DNA of 64,000 nt from Rugamonas sp. A1-17 (GCA_025548565.1 JAJLPB010000007.1:1-64000), one strand, 5' to 3'; shown: positions 33,674 to 46,408, numbered from the stretch's first letter. Numbers and translations: made by a program. Notes: generated from the letters alone by a model not told the origin.

Positions 33674-34648
33674 TCAAGAGGACGACAGTCTGTTCTTGAG
33701 CGCCAGCAGGCGCATGTCGCGCGGCGCGACATCGTGGTACCGCTTGAAGGCGCGGCAGAAGTGGCTGGTGGACTTGAACCCCCAGCGAAATGCGATTTCC
33801 GAGATCAGCAAGTGCTGGGATGAGGGGCTGCTCAGCGCTTGTTTGCACGCCTCCAGCCGCTTTGTCAGGATGTATTCGGACAGGGTGGTGCCAGTCGGCA
33901 CAAACAGCATGTGCAGGTAGCGCAGCGAGATGCGGTTGGCCTTGGCAATCCAGGCTGGGTTCAGATCGTCGTGATGCAAATGTTGCGCGATAAATTGCTG
34001 AATCGAGGTCAGCATGGCGGCCTTGGCGTCGAATCTCGGCGAGGGCTGCTCCTGACATAGCGCGGCATTGAGCAATTCCAGGGTCGACTGCATCACCGCG
34101 CTTCGCGTGCCGTGCTCCAGAACCTGCACTTCGCTGGACAGCGCCTTGAGTTGTGCCGCAAGCAGCATGCCGATTCCGCTCCGATGGTCCAGAATGCCGC
34201 CAGAGGGCATGTTGCGCCGTTCAGGAAAACGCTGTTGCATCATTCTCCAGGGGAGCATCAGCGTGACTTTCCGCAAGTCTTCCAGCACCTCAAATTGCGC
34301 GGTGTGGCCGGTCGTCCAGATCAGCAAATTTCCGGCGGCGATGTTCACGACGTCGTCGTCGATAATAAAACGCTCGCGGCCTCCGTGCGCCAGCTGGACG
34401 CCGACGTACAGGTCGTCGTCCCGGCTGACGTGTGCCTTGGTGCGCCGTCCGGCACACGGGCCGCAGCTGGTTTCAACCAGCTTGGCGCCCGCGATCTCGT
34501 GCTGATGTACCCGTGCATGGAATGTGGTGTCCAGACGCGTGTCCACGGCCCAGCCGCGGTAGCTATCGGTCAGTAGTTGCCCCCATGCATCGGTCCGCTC
34601 GTCGTGTGCGACCTGGTCGGTGCTCCACTGGATTCCCCGTTTCAGCAT
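33674..34648 (-). CDS. AraC family regulator (FeaR-like)
   Basis: This 324-residue protein has an N-terminal ligand domain of the AraC-binding-like type ([61 protein letters not shown]) and a C-terminal double helix-turn-helix ([63 protein letters not shown]). FeaR-like members respond to aromatic amines and similar compounds, but no metabolic target is adjacent. Divergent to it is a chemoreceptor gene, so control of that gene or of distant genes is possible. Confidence 0.9.
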   Translation of the reverse strand: MLKRGIQWSTDQVAHDERTDAWGQLLTDSYRGWAVDTRLDTTFHARVHQHEIAGAKLVETSCGPCAGRRTKAHVSRDDDLYVGVQLAHGGRERFIIDDDVVNIAAGNLLIWTTGHTAQFEVLEDLRKVTLMLPWRMMQQRFPERRNMPSGGILDHRSGIGMLLAAQLKALSSEVQVLEHGTRSAVMQSTLELLNAALCQEQPSPRFDAKAAMLTSIQQFIAQHLHHDDLNPAWIAKANRISLRYLHMLFVPTGTTLSEYILTKRLEACKQALSSPSSQHLLISEIAFRWGFKSTSHFCRAFKRYHDVAPRDMRLLALKNRLSSS

Positions 34649-34953
34649 ATTCCTCCTACGCGATGTATTGCTATCGATGTAAAAGCCGCTTGTCTGCCGG
34701 CCTCAACGATACATGCCGGCAATTGAATTGCATAGGACAAAACATCGGAGGCGGTCCACTGTCTCTTCCGCCCCACGTGCGCTGCGGTGCAATTCGCTTT
34801 GCGCTCCCGGTCATTTCGAGCGCGACGCCAACGGTATCCTTGATTGGCAGGCCCTTGAGCCGGCGTTGGGCGGAGACGCGTCTCATCAGCGCCAAATTTT
34901 GCACATCAAATCGATTGGGTCATTTCATATTTTGTGAAAAGGTAGGGGAATTT
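34649..34953. promoter_or_regulatory. Divergent regulatory region, AraC gene / chemoreceptor
   Basis: This 305-bp gap separates two divergent genes and must hold both promoters. The only structure I note is the short palindrome CAATTGAATTG (from 34721). No small ORF with a ribosome site and no RNA-like hairpin with a T-tract is evident. Confidence 0.4.
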
Positions 34954-36615
34954 ATGCACACCACTAAGGAAACCAAGGCCTCTGCTTCAGATTTGGGGAT
35001 CGGCACCCGCTTGTACCTGGGCTTCGGATCGATAGTGTTTATCTTGCTGATATTGTTGACGGTGGCTTACGTCAATTTTTCAAAATTGAATCAGTCCAAC
35101 GGATGGAACGTGCACACCTATGAGGTGCTGGCCGCGAGCCAGGACCTGCTCAATGACATGATCAACATGGAAACCGGCCAGCGCGGATTCGCGCTGACCG
35201 GCGCCAGTGCCTCGCTCGACCCTTACAACGCCGGTCGGGCCGCGTTCCAGAAGGATTTGTCGAAGACCAGGTCGCTCACGTCCGACAATGCGCAGCAGCA
35301 GGCCCGTTTGAAAGCCATGTCCGACCTTGAACAGCAATGGCGTGCCGCTGCGGCCGAGCCCGTCATAGCGCTGCGTCGGGCGGCCAATGACGATGCCGCC
35401 GGTATGCCGGCCGTGATCGCCTTCGAGCGCAGCGCCAAAGGAAAAGACATGATGGATCAGATGCGCGCGACGCTCGGCCAGATCCATGAGGCCGAATGGA
35501 AACTGCTGGCGGAACGCAAGGAAAACGCAGCCTCGCTGGAGTGGATGACCAATGCGACGCTGGTCGGTGGCGGCGCGTTTGCGGTGGGCCTGGCGAGCCT
35601 GCTGGCGGTCGTGCTGACGCGCATGGTGCTGGTGCCGTTGCGGGCGATCCTGCGCGCCACGGAAGACCTGCGCGCCGGGGATGGCGATCTGACGTACCGG
35701 TTGCCGCCGCAGAGCGCCGAGTTCGGCGAGGTGGCGACTTCGTTGAACGGCTTCATACAGAAGCTGCACGACATCATCGGCGATGTACGCAACAGCACGG
35801 TAACCATCGCCTCCGCCAGCGAGGAGATCGCGGCGGGCAACCTGGACCTGTCGTCGCGCACCGAGCAGCAAGCCAGTTCGCTGGAGGAAACGGCATCCTC
35901 GATGGAGGAACTGACGTCGACGGTCAAGCAGAACGCCGACAACGCACGACAGGCCACCGGCATGGCGGGCAGCGCCGCGGAAGTGGCGTTGCGCGGCAGC
36001 CATGTGGTGTCGCAGGTGGTGACGACCATGACGGCAATTGACGGCTCGGCCAAGAAGATTTCCGACATCATCGGCGTTATCGATGGTATCGCGTTCCAGA
36101 CCAATATCCTGGCGCTGAACGCCGCCGTGGAAGCTGCCCGCGCCGGTGAGCAGGGCCGCGGATTCGCCGTGGTGGCCACCGAAGTGCGCAGCCTGGCGCA
36201 CCGTTCGGCCTCGGCCGCTAAGGAGATCAAGACCCTGATCGACGATTCGGTCGGCAAGGTGGCGGCGGGCAGCAAGCTGGTCACCGAAGCTGGCGCCACC
36301 ATGGAGGAGATCGTAGCCAGCGTGCGCCGTGTGACCGACATCATGTCCGAGATCAGCGCGGCGAGCGTCGAGCAGGAAGCGGGCATTATGCAGATTAACC
36401 AGGCCATCACTGAAATGGATGGCGTGACCCAACAGAACGCCGCCCTGGTCGAGCAGGCCGCTGCCGCCTCCGAATCGATGCAAGATCAGGCCCGCAGTCT
36501 TGAACAGGTGGTCGGCGTGTTTAAGCTCAACAGCGCGGTGTCCGCGTCGGCCCAGCCGCATGTCCACGTCAAGCGCGCGCAGCGGCCCGCGCTGCGCCTG
36601 TCCGCCGCGCGGTAG
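34954..36615 (+). CDS. Methyl-accepting chemotaxis protein with CHASE3 sensor
   Basis: This 553-residue inner-membrane receptor starts at the ATG at 34954 behind GGTAGGGG. Helix 1 is at about 25-45, followed by a periplasmic four-helix CHASE3-like region with the family mark [12 protein letters not shown], helix 2 at about 198-220, a HAMP domain ([25 protein letters not shown]) and a signalling domain. The hairpin tip is [33 protein letters not shown] (no break). Q/E-rich methylation helices flank it. It lacks the C-terminal NWETF-type pentapeptide. It signals to CheA. The ligand is unknown. Confidence 0.95.
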   Translation: MHTTKETKASASDLGIGTRLYLGFGSIVFILLILLTVAYVNFSKLNQSNGWNVHTYEVLAASQDLLNDMINMETGQRGFALTGASASLDPYNAGRAAFQKDLSKTRSLTSDNAQQQARLKAMSDLEQQWRAAAAEPVIALRRAANDDAAGMPAVIAFERSAKGKDMMDQMRATLGQIHEAEWKLLAERKENAASLEWMTNATLVGGGAFAVGLASLLAVVLTRMVLVPLRAILRATEDLRAGDGDLTYRLPPQSAEFGEVATSLNGFIQKLHDIIGDVRNSTVTIASASEEIAAGNLDLSSRTEQQASSLEETASSMEELTSTVKQNADNARQATGMAGSAAEVALRGSHVVSQVVTTMTAIDGSAKKISDIIGVIDGIAFQTNILALNAAVEAARAGEQGRGFAVVATEVRSLAHRSASAAKEIKTLIDDSVGKVAAGSKLVTEAGATMEEIVASVRRVTDIMSEISAASVEQEAGIMQINQAITEMDGVTQQNAALVEQAAAASESMQDQARSLEQVVGVFKLNSAVSASAQPHVHVKRAQRPALRLSAAR

Positions 36616-36721
36616 TGGCGGTGACCGGCCCGTGGCATGAAGCAAGCTGCGGGCCGCGCTGAATTGCACTACAATCGGACGATGCGGCGCAGCGCAGCCC
36701 GTATTCTTCCGGAGGTCACAC

Positions 36722-37828
36722 TTGAATCGCAAACCCGCCCAACTCTCGTCGCCTTCGATGCCGGGACAAGTCGTGCTGGCGCTGCAGGGCGGCGGCGCGT
36801 TGGGCGCCTACCAGGTGGGCGTCTACCAGGCGATGCACGAAGCCGGCGTCGAGCCGGACTGGGTGATCGGCACTTCCATCGGCGCCATCAATGGCGCCAT
36901 CATCGCCGGCAATGAGCCGCGCTACCGCATGGACCGGCTGCGCCAGTTCTGGCACCGCATGGAGCAGAACGCGCTGGGCTTTTCCTTCATGCCGCGCGCA
37001 CTGGCCAACGCCGTGACGATGGGGCAGGGCATACCGGCCTTCTTCGAACCCAATCCCACCTCGTGGTGGAATCCCGACGCCAAGGTCGGCATCGAACACG
37101 CGTCCTTTTATCAAACCGCGCCGCTGCGCACCACGCTCGATACGCTGGTCGACTTCGACCACATCAACGACCGCCATACGCGGCTGACGGTCGGCGCGGT
37201 CAACGCGCGCACCGGCGCCATGCGCTACTTCGACAGCCGGAAGGAGGCGCTGGGCGCGTCGCACGTGATGGCGTCCGGCGCCTTGCCGCCGGCCTTTCCC
37301 TCGGTGCGCATCGACGGCGAGCCATACTGGGACGGCGGCATCTTCTCCAACACGCCGATCGAGGCGGTGCTGGACGACGAGCCGCGCCGCAGCTCGGTGA
37401 TCTTCTCGGTGCAGGTGTGGAACCCGGACGGCAGCGAGCCGCAAAGCATGCTGCAGGTGCTCGACAAGTACAAGGAAATCCAGTACGCCAGCCGTGCCAG
37501 CAATATCGAACAGCAGCGCAAGCTGCACCGGCTGCGGCACGTGATCCGCCAGCTGACGCTGCACTTGTCGGACGAAGCGGCGATGTCGCCCGAGGTGCGC
37601 GAGCTGGCCTCGTGGGGCTGCGGCACCACCATGCATGTGGTGTCGCTGAAGGCCCCGCGCATCGGCGGCGAGGACCACACCAAGGACATCGACTTCAGCG
37701 CCGCCGGTATCCGCGCCCGCTGGCAGGCCGGCTACGAGGACACCCAGCGCATGATCGCCCTGCGCCCGTGGGACCGCGAGATCGATCCCATCGAGGGCAT
37801 CGCCATCCACGAGCTGCCGGCGCTCTAA
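36722..37828 (+). CDS. Patatin-like phospholipase (RssA family)
   Basis: This 368-residue serine hydrolase has a patatin fold. The oxyanion loop is LQGGGALGAYQVG, the nucleophile S52 lies in GTSIG and the catalytic D204 in YWDGGIFSN, so the dyad is complete. The TTG at 36722 is chosen because GGAGG lies six bases before it. The next ATG would remove only 12 residues. A C-terminal ~70-residue extension (DUF3734-like, ending WDREIDPIEGIAIHEL) is typical of the longer proteobacterial members that have been linked to membrane lipid turnover and polyhydroxyalkanoate granules. The 3' end overlaps the convergent LysR gene by 4 bp. Confidence 0.92.
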   Translation: MNRKPAQLSSPSMPGQVVLALQGGGALGAYQVGVYQAMHEAGVEPDWVIGTSIGAINGAIIAGNEPRYRMDRLRQFWHRMEQNALGFSFMPRALANAVTMGQGIPAFFEPNPTSWWNPDAKVGIEHASFYQTAPLRTTLDTLVDFDHINDRHTRLTVGAVNARTGAMRYFDSRKEALGASHVMASGALPPAFPSVRIDGEPYWDGGIFSNTPIEAVLDDEPRRSSVIFSVQVWNPDGSEPQSMLQVLDKYKEIQYASRASNIEQQRKLHRLRHVIRQLTLHLSDEAAMSPEVRELASWGCGTTMHVVSLKAPRIGGEDHTKDIDFSAAGIRARWQAGYEDTQRMIALRPWDREIDPIEGIAIHELPAL

Positions 37829-38706
37829 GCGCGCAGCACGTCGCGGCACACGTCCAGCCAGGCGCGCGCCGCGTGCGACAGGTAGGGGCCGCGCCACACA
37901 TGTGCGGCCTGCCATTGCAGCTCCGGTTCCACCAGCCGCACCGCGTCCAGCCGGCCGATCGCCAGCCGGTGGATGAACGGCTCCGGCAGCAGTGCCACGC
38001 CCATGCCGGCCGACGCCATCGCCACCAGCCAATCCCACTGGCCGCTCTGCGCGGCGATCTGCGGCTCGAAGCCCGCCGCGCTGAAGGCGTGCCGCAGGCT
38101 GCGGGTCAGCGCGAAATCATCCTGCAGCAGCACCAGCGGCATGTTCGCCAGCGCCTTCAGCTTGAGCGTGGTGCGGTGTTTCTGAAAGGTGCCGCGCGCG
38201 GCCAGCGCCCAGATCGGATAGCTGGCGATGGGCGCCGTCCGCAGCGCCAGTTGCGGATCGGCCGGCAGCACTGTCATGCCGATCTCCAGTTCGCCCGTCG
38301 CCACCTGGCGCTCCAGGGCCTGGCCGGCATCCTCCCGCAGGGTCAGCGCGATGTCGGGATGGCGCTGGCGGAAGGCCTTGAGCACGGGCGTGAACAGCAG
38401 GTTGATCATCGGCGGTATGCCGATCGTCAGGCGGCCGCTTTGGGCCGCCTGCGTGTCGCGCACCTCCTCGGTCAGCTGGCGCATGGTGGCCAGCATCTCC
38501 TCGCCGCGCGCGTAGACCACGCTGCCGGTGTCGGTCAGCGTCAGCTTGCGGCCTTCGCGTATCAGCAGTTGGGCGCCGACTTCCTGTTCCAGCTGGCGCA
38601 CCATCTTGCTGATCGTCGATTGCGTGACGTGCAGCGACTCCGCCGCCTGCGTGAAGCTGTTCAGGCGGACGGTCTCGACGAAGTAGCGCAGCGATCGAAG
38701 GTCCAT
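37825..38706 (-). CDS. LysR family transcriptional regulator
   Basis: This 293-residue regulator has the LysR winged helix (MDLRSLRYFVETVRLNSFTQAAESLHVTQSTISKMVRQLE) and a two-lobed ligand domain. The sequence RLTIGIPPMINLLFTPVLKAF is reminiscent of CynR/CidR-type regulators of small-acid metabolism. It is divergent from the succinyl-CoA:acetate CoA-transferase gene, with an inverted repeat between them, so it probably controls that gene in response to an acid or acyl-CoA. Confidence 0.92.
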   Translation of the reverse strand: MDLRSLRYFVETVRLNSFTQAAESLHVTQSTISKMVRQLEQEVGAQLLIREGRKLTLTDTGSVVYARGEEMLATMRQLTEEVRDTQAAQSGRLTIGIPPMINLLFTPVLKAFRQRHPDIALTLREDAGQALERQVATGELEIGMTVLPADPQLALRTAPIASYPIWALAARGTFQKHRTTLKLKALANMPLVLLQDDFALTRSLRHAFSAAGFEPQIAAQSGQWDWLVAMASAGMGVALLPEPFIHRLAIGRLDAVRLVEPELQWQAAHVWRGPYLSHAARAWLDVCRDVLRA

Positions 38707-38756
38707 GAATAAAACGACTGGAATATGAGAATTTAAGTCATGCAGCGACTGATGTC

Positions 38757-38781
38757 CGAATTCTATACTAAATCAAATTCG
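38757..38781 (+). promoter_or_regulatory. Inverted repeat between LysR gene and CoA-transferase
   Basis: CGAATT (38757-38762) and AATTCG (38776-38781) are perfect arms around a 13-bp spacer, lying 18 bp before the CoA-transferase ATG. Size and place fit a LysR-type binding site. Confidence 0.4.
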
Positions 38782-38799
38782 AATAATCAGGAGATAGCA

Positions 38800-40293
38800 A
38801 TGCATGAAGACCGCATCCGCCGCCCGGCGCTGATGGATAAAGTAATGACCGCCGAACAGGCGGCCCGGCTGTTCAAGAATGGCATGACCGTCGGCATGAG
38901 CGGTTTCACCCGCGCCGGCGACGCCAAGGCGCTGCCGCTGGCATTGGTGGAACGCGCCCGCCAGGAGCCGCTGAACCTGACGTTGTTGACCGGCGCCTCG
39001 CTCGGCAACGACAGCGACGGCATGATGGCCAACGCCGGCGTGGTGGCGCGCCGCATGCCCTTCCAGGCCGACGCCGCGCTGCGCCGCAAGATCAACACGG
39101 GCGAGGTGATGTTCATCGACCAGCACCTGTCGGAGACGGCCGAGCAGCTGCGCTCCGGCGACCTGAAGCCGGTCGATATCGCCGTCATCGAAGCGGTGGC
39201 GATCACGCCGGACGGCGGCATCATCCCCACCATGTCGCTCGGGAACTCGGCCAACTTCGCTCAGCAGGCGGGCAAGATCATCGTCGAGATCAACCTGAGC
39301 GCGCCGCTGGCGCTGGAGGGCTTCCACGACGTCTACGTGCCCGGCGCGCGTCCGCACCGTGGCGCCATTCCGCTGCTGGCGCCGTGGCAGCGCATGGGCT
39401 GGACCTCGATCCCGGTGCATCCCGACCGCATCGCCGCCATCGTCATCACCGATAGTCCGGACAGCCCCTCCAACGCGCTGCCGCCCGACGGCGAGACCGA
39501 CGCCATCGCGCGCCACGTGATCGCCTTCCTGGAAGGGGAGGTGAAGGCGGGTCGCATGGGACCGGAGCTGCGGCCGCTGCAGGCTGGCATCGGCACCATC
39601 GCCAACGCGGTGCTGCATGGCCTGATCGATTCGCCGTTCCGCGACATGACCATGTATTCCGAAGTGCTGCAGGACAGCGCCATCGAGCTGCTCGATTCGG
39701 GCCAGCTGTCGATGGCGTCGGCGTCGTCGATCACGCTGTCGGCGGCGATGCACGAGAAGTTCATCCGCAATATCGAGCAGTACCGCGAGCGCATCGTGCT
39801 GCGCCCGCAGGAGATCAGCAACCATCCCGAGGTGGTGCGGCGCCTGGGCCTCATCGCGCTGAACACGGCCCTGGAGTTCGACATCTACGGCAACGTCAAC
39901 TCCACCCACGTCGGCGGCACGCATATGATGAACGGCATCGGCGGCTCGGGCGACTTCGCGCGCAATGCCCAGATCTCGATGTTCGTCACCAAGTCGGTGG
40001 CCAAGGACGGCGCGATATCGAGCGTGGTGCCGTTCGCCGCCCACGTCGACCACACCGAGCATGACGTCGACGTACTGGTGACCGAATGGGGCCTGGCCGA
40101 CCTGCGCGGCCTGGCGCCGCGCGAACGCGCGCCGCTGATCATCGAGAACTGCGCCCATCCCGATTACCGCCCGCAGCTGCGCGCCTACTTTGCCGAGGCG
40201 CTCAAGGGCGGCGGCCAGACGCCGCATGTGCTGGAGCAGGCCTTGTCCTGGCATGCCCGCTACAAACGCGAAGGGAGCATGCTGGTAAAATAG
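38800..40293 (+). CDS. Succinyl-CoA:acetate CoA-transferase / acetyl-CoA hydrolase family
   Basis: This 497-residue protein of the acetyl-CoA hydrolase/transferase family moves CoA between succinyl-CoA and acetate, linking acetate handling to the TCA cycle. The covalent catalytic Glu is E288 in MTMYSEVLQDS. The oxyanion motif GGSGDFARNA and the GLADLRGLAPRERA segment near the end are characteristic of the succinate CoA-transferase branch. The ATG at 38800 is preceded by AGGAG. An in-frame start 60 bp upstream lies in the regulatory region. It is divergent from the LysR gene. Confidence 0.92.
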   Translation: MHEDRIRRPALMDKVMTAEQAARLFKNGMTVGMSGFTRAGDAKALPLALVERARQEPLNLTLLTGASLGNDSDGMMANAGVVARRMPFQADAALRRKINTGEVMFIDQHLSETAEQLRSGDLKPVDIAVIEAVAITPDGGIIPTMSLGNSANFAQQAGKIIVEINLSAPLALEGFHDVYVPGARPHRGAIPLLAPWQRMGWTSIPVHPDRIAAIVITDSPDSPSNALPPDGETDAIARHVIAFLEGEVKAGRMGPELRPLQAGIGTIANAVLHGLIDSPFRDMTMYSEVLQDSAIELLDSGQLSMASASSITLSAAMHEKFIRNIEQYRERIVLRPQEISNHPEVVRRLGLIALNTALEFDIYGNVNSTHVGGTHMMNGIGGSGDFARNAQISMFVTKSVAKDGAISSVVPFAAHVDHTEHDVDVLVTEWGLADLRGLAPRERAPLIIENCAHPDYRPQLRAYFAEALKGGGQTPHVLEQALSWHARYKREGSMLVK

Positions 40294-40324
40294 GGTCATC
40301 GGAATTCATTTAAACTGGATCAAC

Positions 40325-41449
40325 ATGACCATTAAAATCAGCCAAAACTTCGACTCGGGCGCCATCGAGGTGCTGCGCGCGGACAGCGCGGCGGAAATCG
40401 AACTGAATCTGCGCAAGGACTCGCATGCCGATATCCACCAGTGGTTCCATTTCCGCCTGCAGGGCGCGCGCGGCCAGCAGGTGCGCATGCGCTTCCTGAA
40501 CGCCGGCCAAGCCACCTACGCCAAGGGCTACGAGGACTATCAGGCCGTGGCCAGCTACGACACCGAAAACTGGTTCCGCGTGCCGACCGCCTTCGACGGC
40601 CAGGTCATGACGATCAAGCACACGCCGGAAACGGACAGCGTCTACTACGCCTACTTCGAGCCGTATTCGTTCGAGCGCCATCTGCGCCTGCTGGGCGAGG
40701 TGGCAGAGCACCCGCTGGCCCGCGTGCATGACTTGGGCAACACCGTCGATGGCCGCGACATGAACATGGTTGTCATCGGCAAGCCGGAAGCGGAAAAGAA
40801 GATCTGGTTCATCGCGCGCCAGCATCCGGGCGAGTCGATGGCCGAATGGTTCATCGAAGGCCTGATCGATTCGCTGCTGGACGACGCCAATCCGATCGCC
40901 CGCAAGCTGCTGCAGCGCTGCGTGTTCTACATCGTGCCGAACATGAATCCGGACGGCTCGGTGCGAGGCAACCTGCGCACCAACGCCTCGGGCGCCAACC
41001 TCAATCGCGAGTGGATGACGCCATCGGTCGAGCGCAGCCCTGAAGTGCTGTACGTGAAGCAGAAGATGCACGAAACCGGCATCGACATGTTCTTCGATAT
41101 CCACGGCGACGAGGCGCTGCCGTACAACTTCGTGGCCGGTAACGAGATGCTGGAGAACTTCAGCGAAGAGCGCCGCGTCAAGCAGCAGGACTTCATCGAC
41201 CGCTACAAGAACGCCAGCCCGGACTTCCAGGACAAATACGGCTACGCCGCCAGCAAGTACAAGGAAGACATGCTGACCTTGGCCTCCAAGTACGTCGGCC
41301 ACCACTTCGGCTGCCTGGCGTTGACGCTGGAGATGCCGTTCAAGGACAACGCCGACCTGCCGGACCCGCACGTGGGCTGGAACGGCGCCCGCAGCGCGGC
41401 GCTGGGCGCGGCGATCCTGCAGCCTATCCTGCTGTCGCTGGACGCCTGA
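40325..41449 (+). CDS. M14 carboxypeptidase, cytosolic carboxypeptidase (CCP)-like
   Basis: This 374-residue cytoplasmic zinc peptidase has an N-terminal beta domain (ADIHQWFHFRLQGARGQQVRM) followed by the M14 fold, as in the CCP/AGBL-like group. Zinc ligands H167 and E170 are in RQHPGESMAEW and H260 in FFDIHGDE. NLNREW supplies the substrate-binding Arg and E336 (TLEMPF) is the catalytic base. Eukaryotic relatives remove glutamate from tubulin tails. Bacterial substrates are not established to my knowledge. There is no signal peptide. The CYTH gene follows after 1 bp, so the two are translationally linked. Confidence 0.9.
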   Translation: MTIKISQNFDSGAIEVLRADSAAEIELNLRKDSHADIHQWFHFRLQGARGQQVRMRFLNAGQATYAKGYEDYQAVASYDTENWFRVPTAFDGQVMTIKHTPETDSVYYAYFEPYSFERHLRLLGEVAEHPLARVHDLGNTVDGRDMNMVVIGKPEAEKKIWFIARQHPGESMAEWFIEGLIDSLLDDANPIARKLLQRCVFYIVPNMNPDGSVRGNLRTNASGANLNREWMTPSVERSPEVLYVKQKMHETGIDMFFDIHGDEALPYNFVAGNEMLENFSEERRVKQQDFIDRYKNASPDFQDKYGYAASKYKEDMLTLASKYVGHHFGCLALTLEMPFKDNADLPDPHVGWNGARSAALGAAILQPILLSLDA

Positions 41450-41450
41450 G

Positions 41451-41915
41451 ATGGGCGTTGAAATCGAGCGCAAGTTCCTCTTGCGCGGCGATGCGTGGAA
41501 GAGCCTTGGCGAGCCGGTGTTTTTCCGCCAGGGCTATCTGTCGTCGCACAAGGACCGCGTGGTGCGGGTGCGCATCGAGGGCGACCGGGCGGTGATGACG
41601 ATCAAGGGCCGCAACGTCGGCGCCACGCGCGGCGAGTGGGAGTATCCGATCCCGATGGCCGACGCGGCCGAGCTGCTGGACCGCTTGTGCGAGCAGCCGC
41701 TGATCGAAAAGTACCGCCGCCGCATCCCCTACGCCGGCAATGTGTGGGAGGTGGATGAGTTCCTCGGCGCGAACGCCGGGCTGGTCGTGGCCGAGATCGA
41801 GCTGGCCTCGGAAGACCAGGCCTTCGACAAGCCGGACTGGGTGGGCGAGGAAGTCACCGACGATCTGCGCTATCTCAATTCAAGCCTGATCAAGCACCCG
41901 TTTTCGGCTTGGTAG
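41451..41915 (+). CDS. CYTH domain protein (triphosphate tunnel metalloenzyme)
   Basis: This 154-residue protein has the signature EIERKF (4-9) and the alternating charged strands of the triphosphate tunnel (VRVRIEGDRAVMTIKG, REWEY-type EWEYPIP, KYRRRIPY, WEVDEFLG, AEIELASEDQ). Bacterial CYTH proteins of this short type hydrolyse inorganic triphosphate or nucleoside triphosphates and need a divalent metal. The start lies one base after the M14 stop, indicating co-translation with the carboxypeptidase. Confidence 0.93.
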   Translation: MGVEIERKFLLRGDAWKSLGEPVFFRQGYLSSHKDRVVRVRIEGDRAVMTIKGRNVGATRGEWEYPIPMADAAELLDRLCEQPLIEKYRRRIPYAGNVWEVDEFLGANAGLVVAEIELASEDQAFDKPDWVGEEVTDDLRYLNSSLIKHPFSAW

Positions 41916-41943
41916 GGGAGGGAATCTGTCCTAAGCTGTAAGG

Positions 41944-42246
41944 ATGGACTCCGAACGACTTATCGCGCTGGAAGCACACTACAACGCCATGGCGGCCACA
42001 TTCGCCACCAAGGCGGATATCGAGGCTTTGCGTGCGGAAATGCACAAGATGTCCGCCGATACGCATAAGTGGATGGTTGCCAGCCTGATCGGTCTGTTTA
42101 TCGGCTTCGGTGGCCTGGGAATCACGCTGAGCCAGATTCTGAAGCCGACGGTGCAGGCCGCCACCCAGATGAGCACGCAGCCACCTCAGCCCATCATCAT
42201 TTACCTGCCGCAGCCCGTGCCAACGCCGGGCGCGCCACAAAAATAA
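41944..42246 (+). CDS. Small coiled-coil single-pass membrane protein
   Basis: This 100-residue protein has an N-terminal amphipathic coiled coil (TKADIEALRAEMHKMSADTHKW), one membrane helix (MVASLIGLFIGFGGLGITL) and a Pro/Gln-rich tail (QPPQPIIIYLPQPVPTPG). The helix-then-membrane layout resembles CCDC90/DUF1640-like small proteins. It lies 28 bp behind the CYTH gene and just before a terminator, so it is probably the last gene of the M14-CYTH operon. Function is unknown. Confidence 0.65.
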   Translation: MDSERLIALEAHYNAMAATFATKADIEALRAEMHKMSADTHKWMVASLIGLFIGFGGLGITLSQILKPTVQAATQMSTQPPQPIIIYLPQPVPTPGAPQK

Positions 42247-42269
42247 ACGCCCTCGTTGAGGGCGTTTTG
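42247..42269. terminator. Bidirectional hairpin terminator
   Basis: ACGCCCTC (42247-42254) and GAGGGCGT (42258-42265) form an 8-bp stem with T-rich flanks on both strands. It serves the M14-CYTH operon from the left and the DUF2863 gene from the right. Confidence 0.85.
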
Positions 42270-42286
42270 CTTGGTGGCTGAACTGC

Positions 42287-43555
42287 TTAGTGGAAGTGCT
42301 CGGTGCCGGTGGGCGCGTCCTCGGGCATTTCCGCGTGGGCCAGTTCGCCGACCGGGTCGGCAAACAGCGGCGCGCCGCAGTCGTCGCAGAACTCGGCCAC
42401 ATAGCGCTCGCTATGCTTCTTGATCTGCGTGATGCCGGCCGCGTTCAGGTGGCTGACGATCTCTTCCACCGGCGTCACCGGCTTCTGCAGGATGCCGCCC
42501 GGACCGCCTTGCAGCGGACCTTCCGGCGGCGTGCCTTCCTCGTCCTCCTGCCCGTACAGCGGCCACACCACGCCGTAGATCACGTCCGGCGACGAACGCT
42601 GCGTGAAGGCCACGCGGTATTCGTCGATCTGGCCGTCGGAGTTTTCCTCGCCGAAGCCGGCGATCACGGCGCGCAGCTCGGACGGCTCGACCGCCAGCGT
42701 GTGCGTCAGGTAGTGCACGGCCGCGCGGATCGACACCGGGCGGATCAGCTTGTCCGCCTCGCGGCAGGCCATGTAGTAGGCCTCCGGCAGCAGCAGCTCG
42801 ACGCCGCAGCCCGGCAGCAGGCGGTTGATGGTCGGCGTGACCTGCGCGCGCCACTGCTCCAGCGCGTTGGTGCGCTCGGCCACGAAGTTGGCCTGGTTGG
42901 CCGGCATTTGCCAGCGGAACAGCGGGCCGCCGGCCGGCGCCACCACGGCCACCATCAGGTAGCGGGTGTCGGCCAGGAAGGGCGCGGTCTCCGGCACCTT
43001 GGTGTCGGCCTTGAGCGCCGTGCCCTTGAGCGCGGCCTGGGCCAGCTTGTGCACCTTGCCGTAGGTCTCGACATGGCTGCGCGGCAGCTGGTCGATCGAG
43101 AACAGCGTCGGCGACATCGCCATGCGCGTGCCGTCGGCCAGCAGGTGGGCCGAGAAGTGCGCCGACAGCGTGGTCAGCAGGTCGGCCGGGATGGCGCCCG
43201 AGGCGATGGCGAAGCGGGTCCAGGCCAGGATCGGCGCGGCCACCAGCAGCACATCGTACTGCTTGGCGATGCCGTCGGTCTCGACCGTGATGGTGCCCGA
43301 TTCGCTGGCCGCTTCCACGCCATCCATCAACACGTCGTACGCGTTCAGGTCTTCCTTGAACAGGCTGTTCAAGGTCGAGTCGATGGTGTCCTGGTGGCCG
43401 GACTTGAGGAGTTTCTGGAGCTGCGCATCGAGGCTGTGTTCCCAGGCCCGCTCTTCGATACGGCTGGCCGCCTGCCCGACTGCGAGGGCATAGGTGACGA
43501 GGCGTTGGCTCTCGGCAGACAACTTATGGGATGAATCTTTGTTTGGACGACGCAT
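42287..43555 (-). CDS. DUF2863 family protein
   Basis: This 422-residue soluble protein of a family common in Burkholderiales has no known function. It starts MRRPNKDSSHKLSAESQRL, has several AVVAPAGGPLFRWQ- and LLLPEAYYMACREADK-type conserved stretches and ends with a small CDDCGAPLF motif that could hold half a zinc site. It stands alone between the M14 operon and acnA, with terminators on both sides. Confidence 0.85.
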   Translation of the reverse strand: MRRPNKDSSHKLSAESQRLVTYALAVGQAASRIEERAWEHSLDAQLQKLLKSGHQDTIDSTLNSLFKEDLNAYDVLMDGVEAASESGTITVETDGIAKQYDVLLVAAPILAWTRFAIASGAIPADLLTTLSAHFSAHLLADGTRMAMSPTLFSIDQLPRSHVETYGKVHKLAQAALKGTALKADTKVPETAPFLADTRYLMVAVVAPAGGPLFRWQMPANQANFVAERTNALEQWRAQVTPTINRLLPGCGVELLLPEAYYMACREADKLIRPVSIRAAVHYLTHTLAVEPSELRAVIAGFGEENSDGQIDEYRVAFTQRSSPDVIYGVVWPLYGQEDEEGTPPEGPLQGGPGGILQKPVTPVEEIVSHLNAAGITQIKKHSERYVAEFCDDCGAPLFADPVGELAHAEMPEDAPTGTEHFH

Positions 43556-43651
43556 AGCGCAATAAGAGTCTCATAAAAGTGGATAAAGCGGATCAGTCAT
43601 GCAGATGATAACCCTTATGAACCGTATTGTAGTTGATTCGGCAAACGTGCA

Positions 43652-43680
43652 TAAAAAAACGCCGGACTAGCCGGCGTTCT
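43652..43680 (-). terminator. Intrinsic terminator after acnA
   Basis: ACGCCGG (43659-43665) and CCGGCGT (43671-43677) form the stem. Read leftward it is followed by a seven-T tract, 20 bp after the acnA stop. Confidence 0.88.
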
Positions 43681-43699
43681 CCGTGAAACAACTAACTAA

Positions 43700-46408
<2,709 letters not shown>

